From an uncultured Alteromonadaceae bacterium (lineage in GTDB: Bacteria > Pseudomonadota > Gammaproteobacteria > Enterobacterales > Alteromonadaceae), in NCBI GenBank assembly GCA_938085045.1, contig CALKGI010000252.1:1-57894 (forward strand): a DNA stretch of 57,894 nt, written 5' to 3'. Positions 57,004 through 57,894 of the stretch are shown in pieces; positions within the stretch are counted from its first letter, which is position 1; the number at the start of each line of letters is the position of its first letter. A program made the translations under genes and the position numbers. Under the pieces are notes generated by a model. That model worked only from the letters and a program-made list of their open reading frames with translations. It did not search any database and was not told the DNA's origin.

Positions 57004-57894
57004 CTACTTCATTTTGGACAATTTTTCTAACATTTTCTTAGCATTGTCATTTTGAGGGGCGATCTTCAATACCTGCTGATAGTTTTTAAGCGCCAACGTC
57101 TTATTCCCTTGCATCATATAAGCTTCGCCTAGGCTGTCATATGGATTGGCATTATCTGGATATTCTGCGACATTGAGTGCAAAAATCTTAATGGCGGCAT
57201 CGAGTTTACTGTTGTGGATCAATCTGTAACCCAATGTGTTTAGTACACTTTGGTTAAATTTGTACTCATCAAAGTGGTCTTTTTTCAGTTGATAATACTG
57301 TTTTATGGCGGCTTCTACGTTGTCACGTTTAATGGTTTTATTCAGTGTCAATGCGATGGATTTTTTGCTGACACAGTTATCTTCAGCCTTGATACCCGTT
57401 GTCCATTGCCACCACAGACAGGTGATATTTTGATGAACGCTATAACCATTTGAGCCATTGGTTGTAACAACAATGCCTTCATTGGTGGCAGGTACGACAT
57501 TAAATGTCGCATGCCAGCCCCTATTCGCGCCGCCGTGACCAACGTAGGTTAGATCATTGAACTGTTTAACATGATAACCCAATCCCCATTTGCCTTTTGA
57601 CGCCGGTACTGGCGTAAACATTTGCTTGATAGTCTTGGTTTTAAGTATACCTCGACCTGGTTTTTGCTGTTTTGAACCGCTTAGGTTGGCGAGCGCAAAC
57701 TGGCTGAAATCATCAATGGTGGTGTGTAATCCAGCAGCTGCTTTGGCAGTGAAAAGTGGACTGGGTGTCACTTCAGACCAACCATCATAGGCCACTGCTG
57801 AGTGGGCCAAAATGGCGGGGGTCATTTGATAATCGCTGCTTTTCATGCCCAGTGGTCGCAACACATGTTCACGCATATAATCGCTGAACTTCTG
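57004..57894 (-). CDS. Beta-lactamase-fold serine hydrolase with TPRs (partial)
   Basis: C-terminal 297 codons of a larger gene that runs off the window at 57894 (the frame is open to the end). The first part has HVLRPLGMKSSDY, AAAGLHTTIDDFSQFAL and VGHGGANRGWHATF, the last of which is the KTG-equivalent HGG motif of class C beta-lactamase/esterase EstB-like enzymes. Residues corresponding to SxxK and YxN must lie outside the window. After the hydrolase part come two TPR-like units (LDAAIKIFALNVAEYPDNANPYDSLGEAYM, KTLALKNYQQVLKIAPQND). Exported serine hydrolase or D-aminopeptidase-like activity is likely. The substrate is unknown. Confidence 0.8.
   Translation of the reverse strand, partial: QKFSDYMREHVLRPLGMKSSDYQMTPAILAHSAVAYDGWSEVTPSPLFTAKAAAGLHTTIDDFSQFALANLSGSKQQKPGRGILKTKTIKQMFTPVPASKGKWGLGYHVKQFNDLTYVGHGGANRGWHATFNVVPATNEGIVVTTNGSNGYSVHQNITCLWWQWTTGIKAEDNCVSKKSIALTLNKTIKRDNVEAAIKQYYQLKKDHFDEYKFNQSVLNTLGYRLIHNSKLDAAIKIFALNVAEYPDNANPYDSLGEAYMMQGNKTLALKNYQQVLKIAPQNDNAKKMLEKLSKMK

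Overview
The window looks like chromosomal DNA of a marine gammaproteobacterium, most likely from the Alteromonadales or a close relative. This is inferred from gene content: an E. coli-type complex I with fused nuoCD, the pepQ / slt / fadBA neighbourhood, msrPQ, a LodA/LodB pair and a large propeller-GGDEF-EAL sensor. Many intergenic regions carry short palindromic elements. No tRNA, rRNA, CRISPR array or intact transposase was seen.

Layout. Position 1 begins with a perfect 80-bp palindrome, followed by a REC-histidine kinase (125-1411, -), a lipoprotein, and a gene-poor stretch with one or two small secreted-peptide candidates (2702-3243). Next come a LodB/LodA-type quinoprotein oxidase pair (3562-6583, -), msrQ-msrP (6748-8387, -), an exported 3D-domain (MltA-like) protein, an alpha/beta hydrolase, an HDOD regulator, a c-di-GMP sensor protein of about 1530 residues, an 802-residue AAA/STAND-like ATPase, a LysR / Bcr-type MFS divergent pair, and an exported metallophosphoesterase. 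A two-gene unit, an SMC/OLD-like ATPase plus a 192-residue partner (23797-25790, +), is the best candidate for an undescribed system, possibly defence.

From 25883 to 40338 (-) lies a complete 13-gene nuoABCDEFGHIJKLMN operon (nuoC and nuoD fused) with 1-8 bp overlaps or very short gaps at nearly every junction. It encodes the proton-pumping NADH:quinone oxidoreductase. After it come a CBS-domain protein and a higBA toxin-antitoxin pair with a palindromic operator over its -10 box. An ABC-permease/M1-peptidase fusion with its ATPase follows, divergent from a LytS/LytTR two-component pair, and then a decayed NYN-domain gene. pepQ and slt (-) precede fadBA (+), whose upstream region holds a sequence matching the FadR operator consensus.

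The right end (55935-57894) holds repeat-rich non-coding DNA, an unrecognised 103-codon ORF, a remnant of a DUF1703-type AAA-ATPase/nuclease gene with an in-frame stop, and the C-terminal part of a beta-lactamase-fold hydrolase with TPRs that runs off the window.

The metabolic genes fit an aerobic heterotroph that feeds electrons from beta-oxidation (FadBA) into complex I, repairs oxidised periplasmic proteins (MsrPQ) and may secrete or use an H2O2-producing amino-acid oxidase (LodA-like). All functions are read from sequence motifs and family knowledge; no database search was run.
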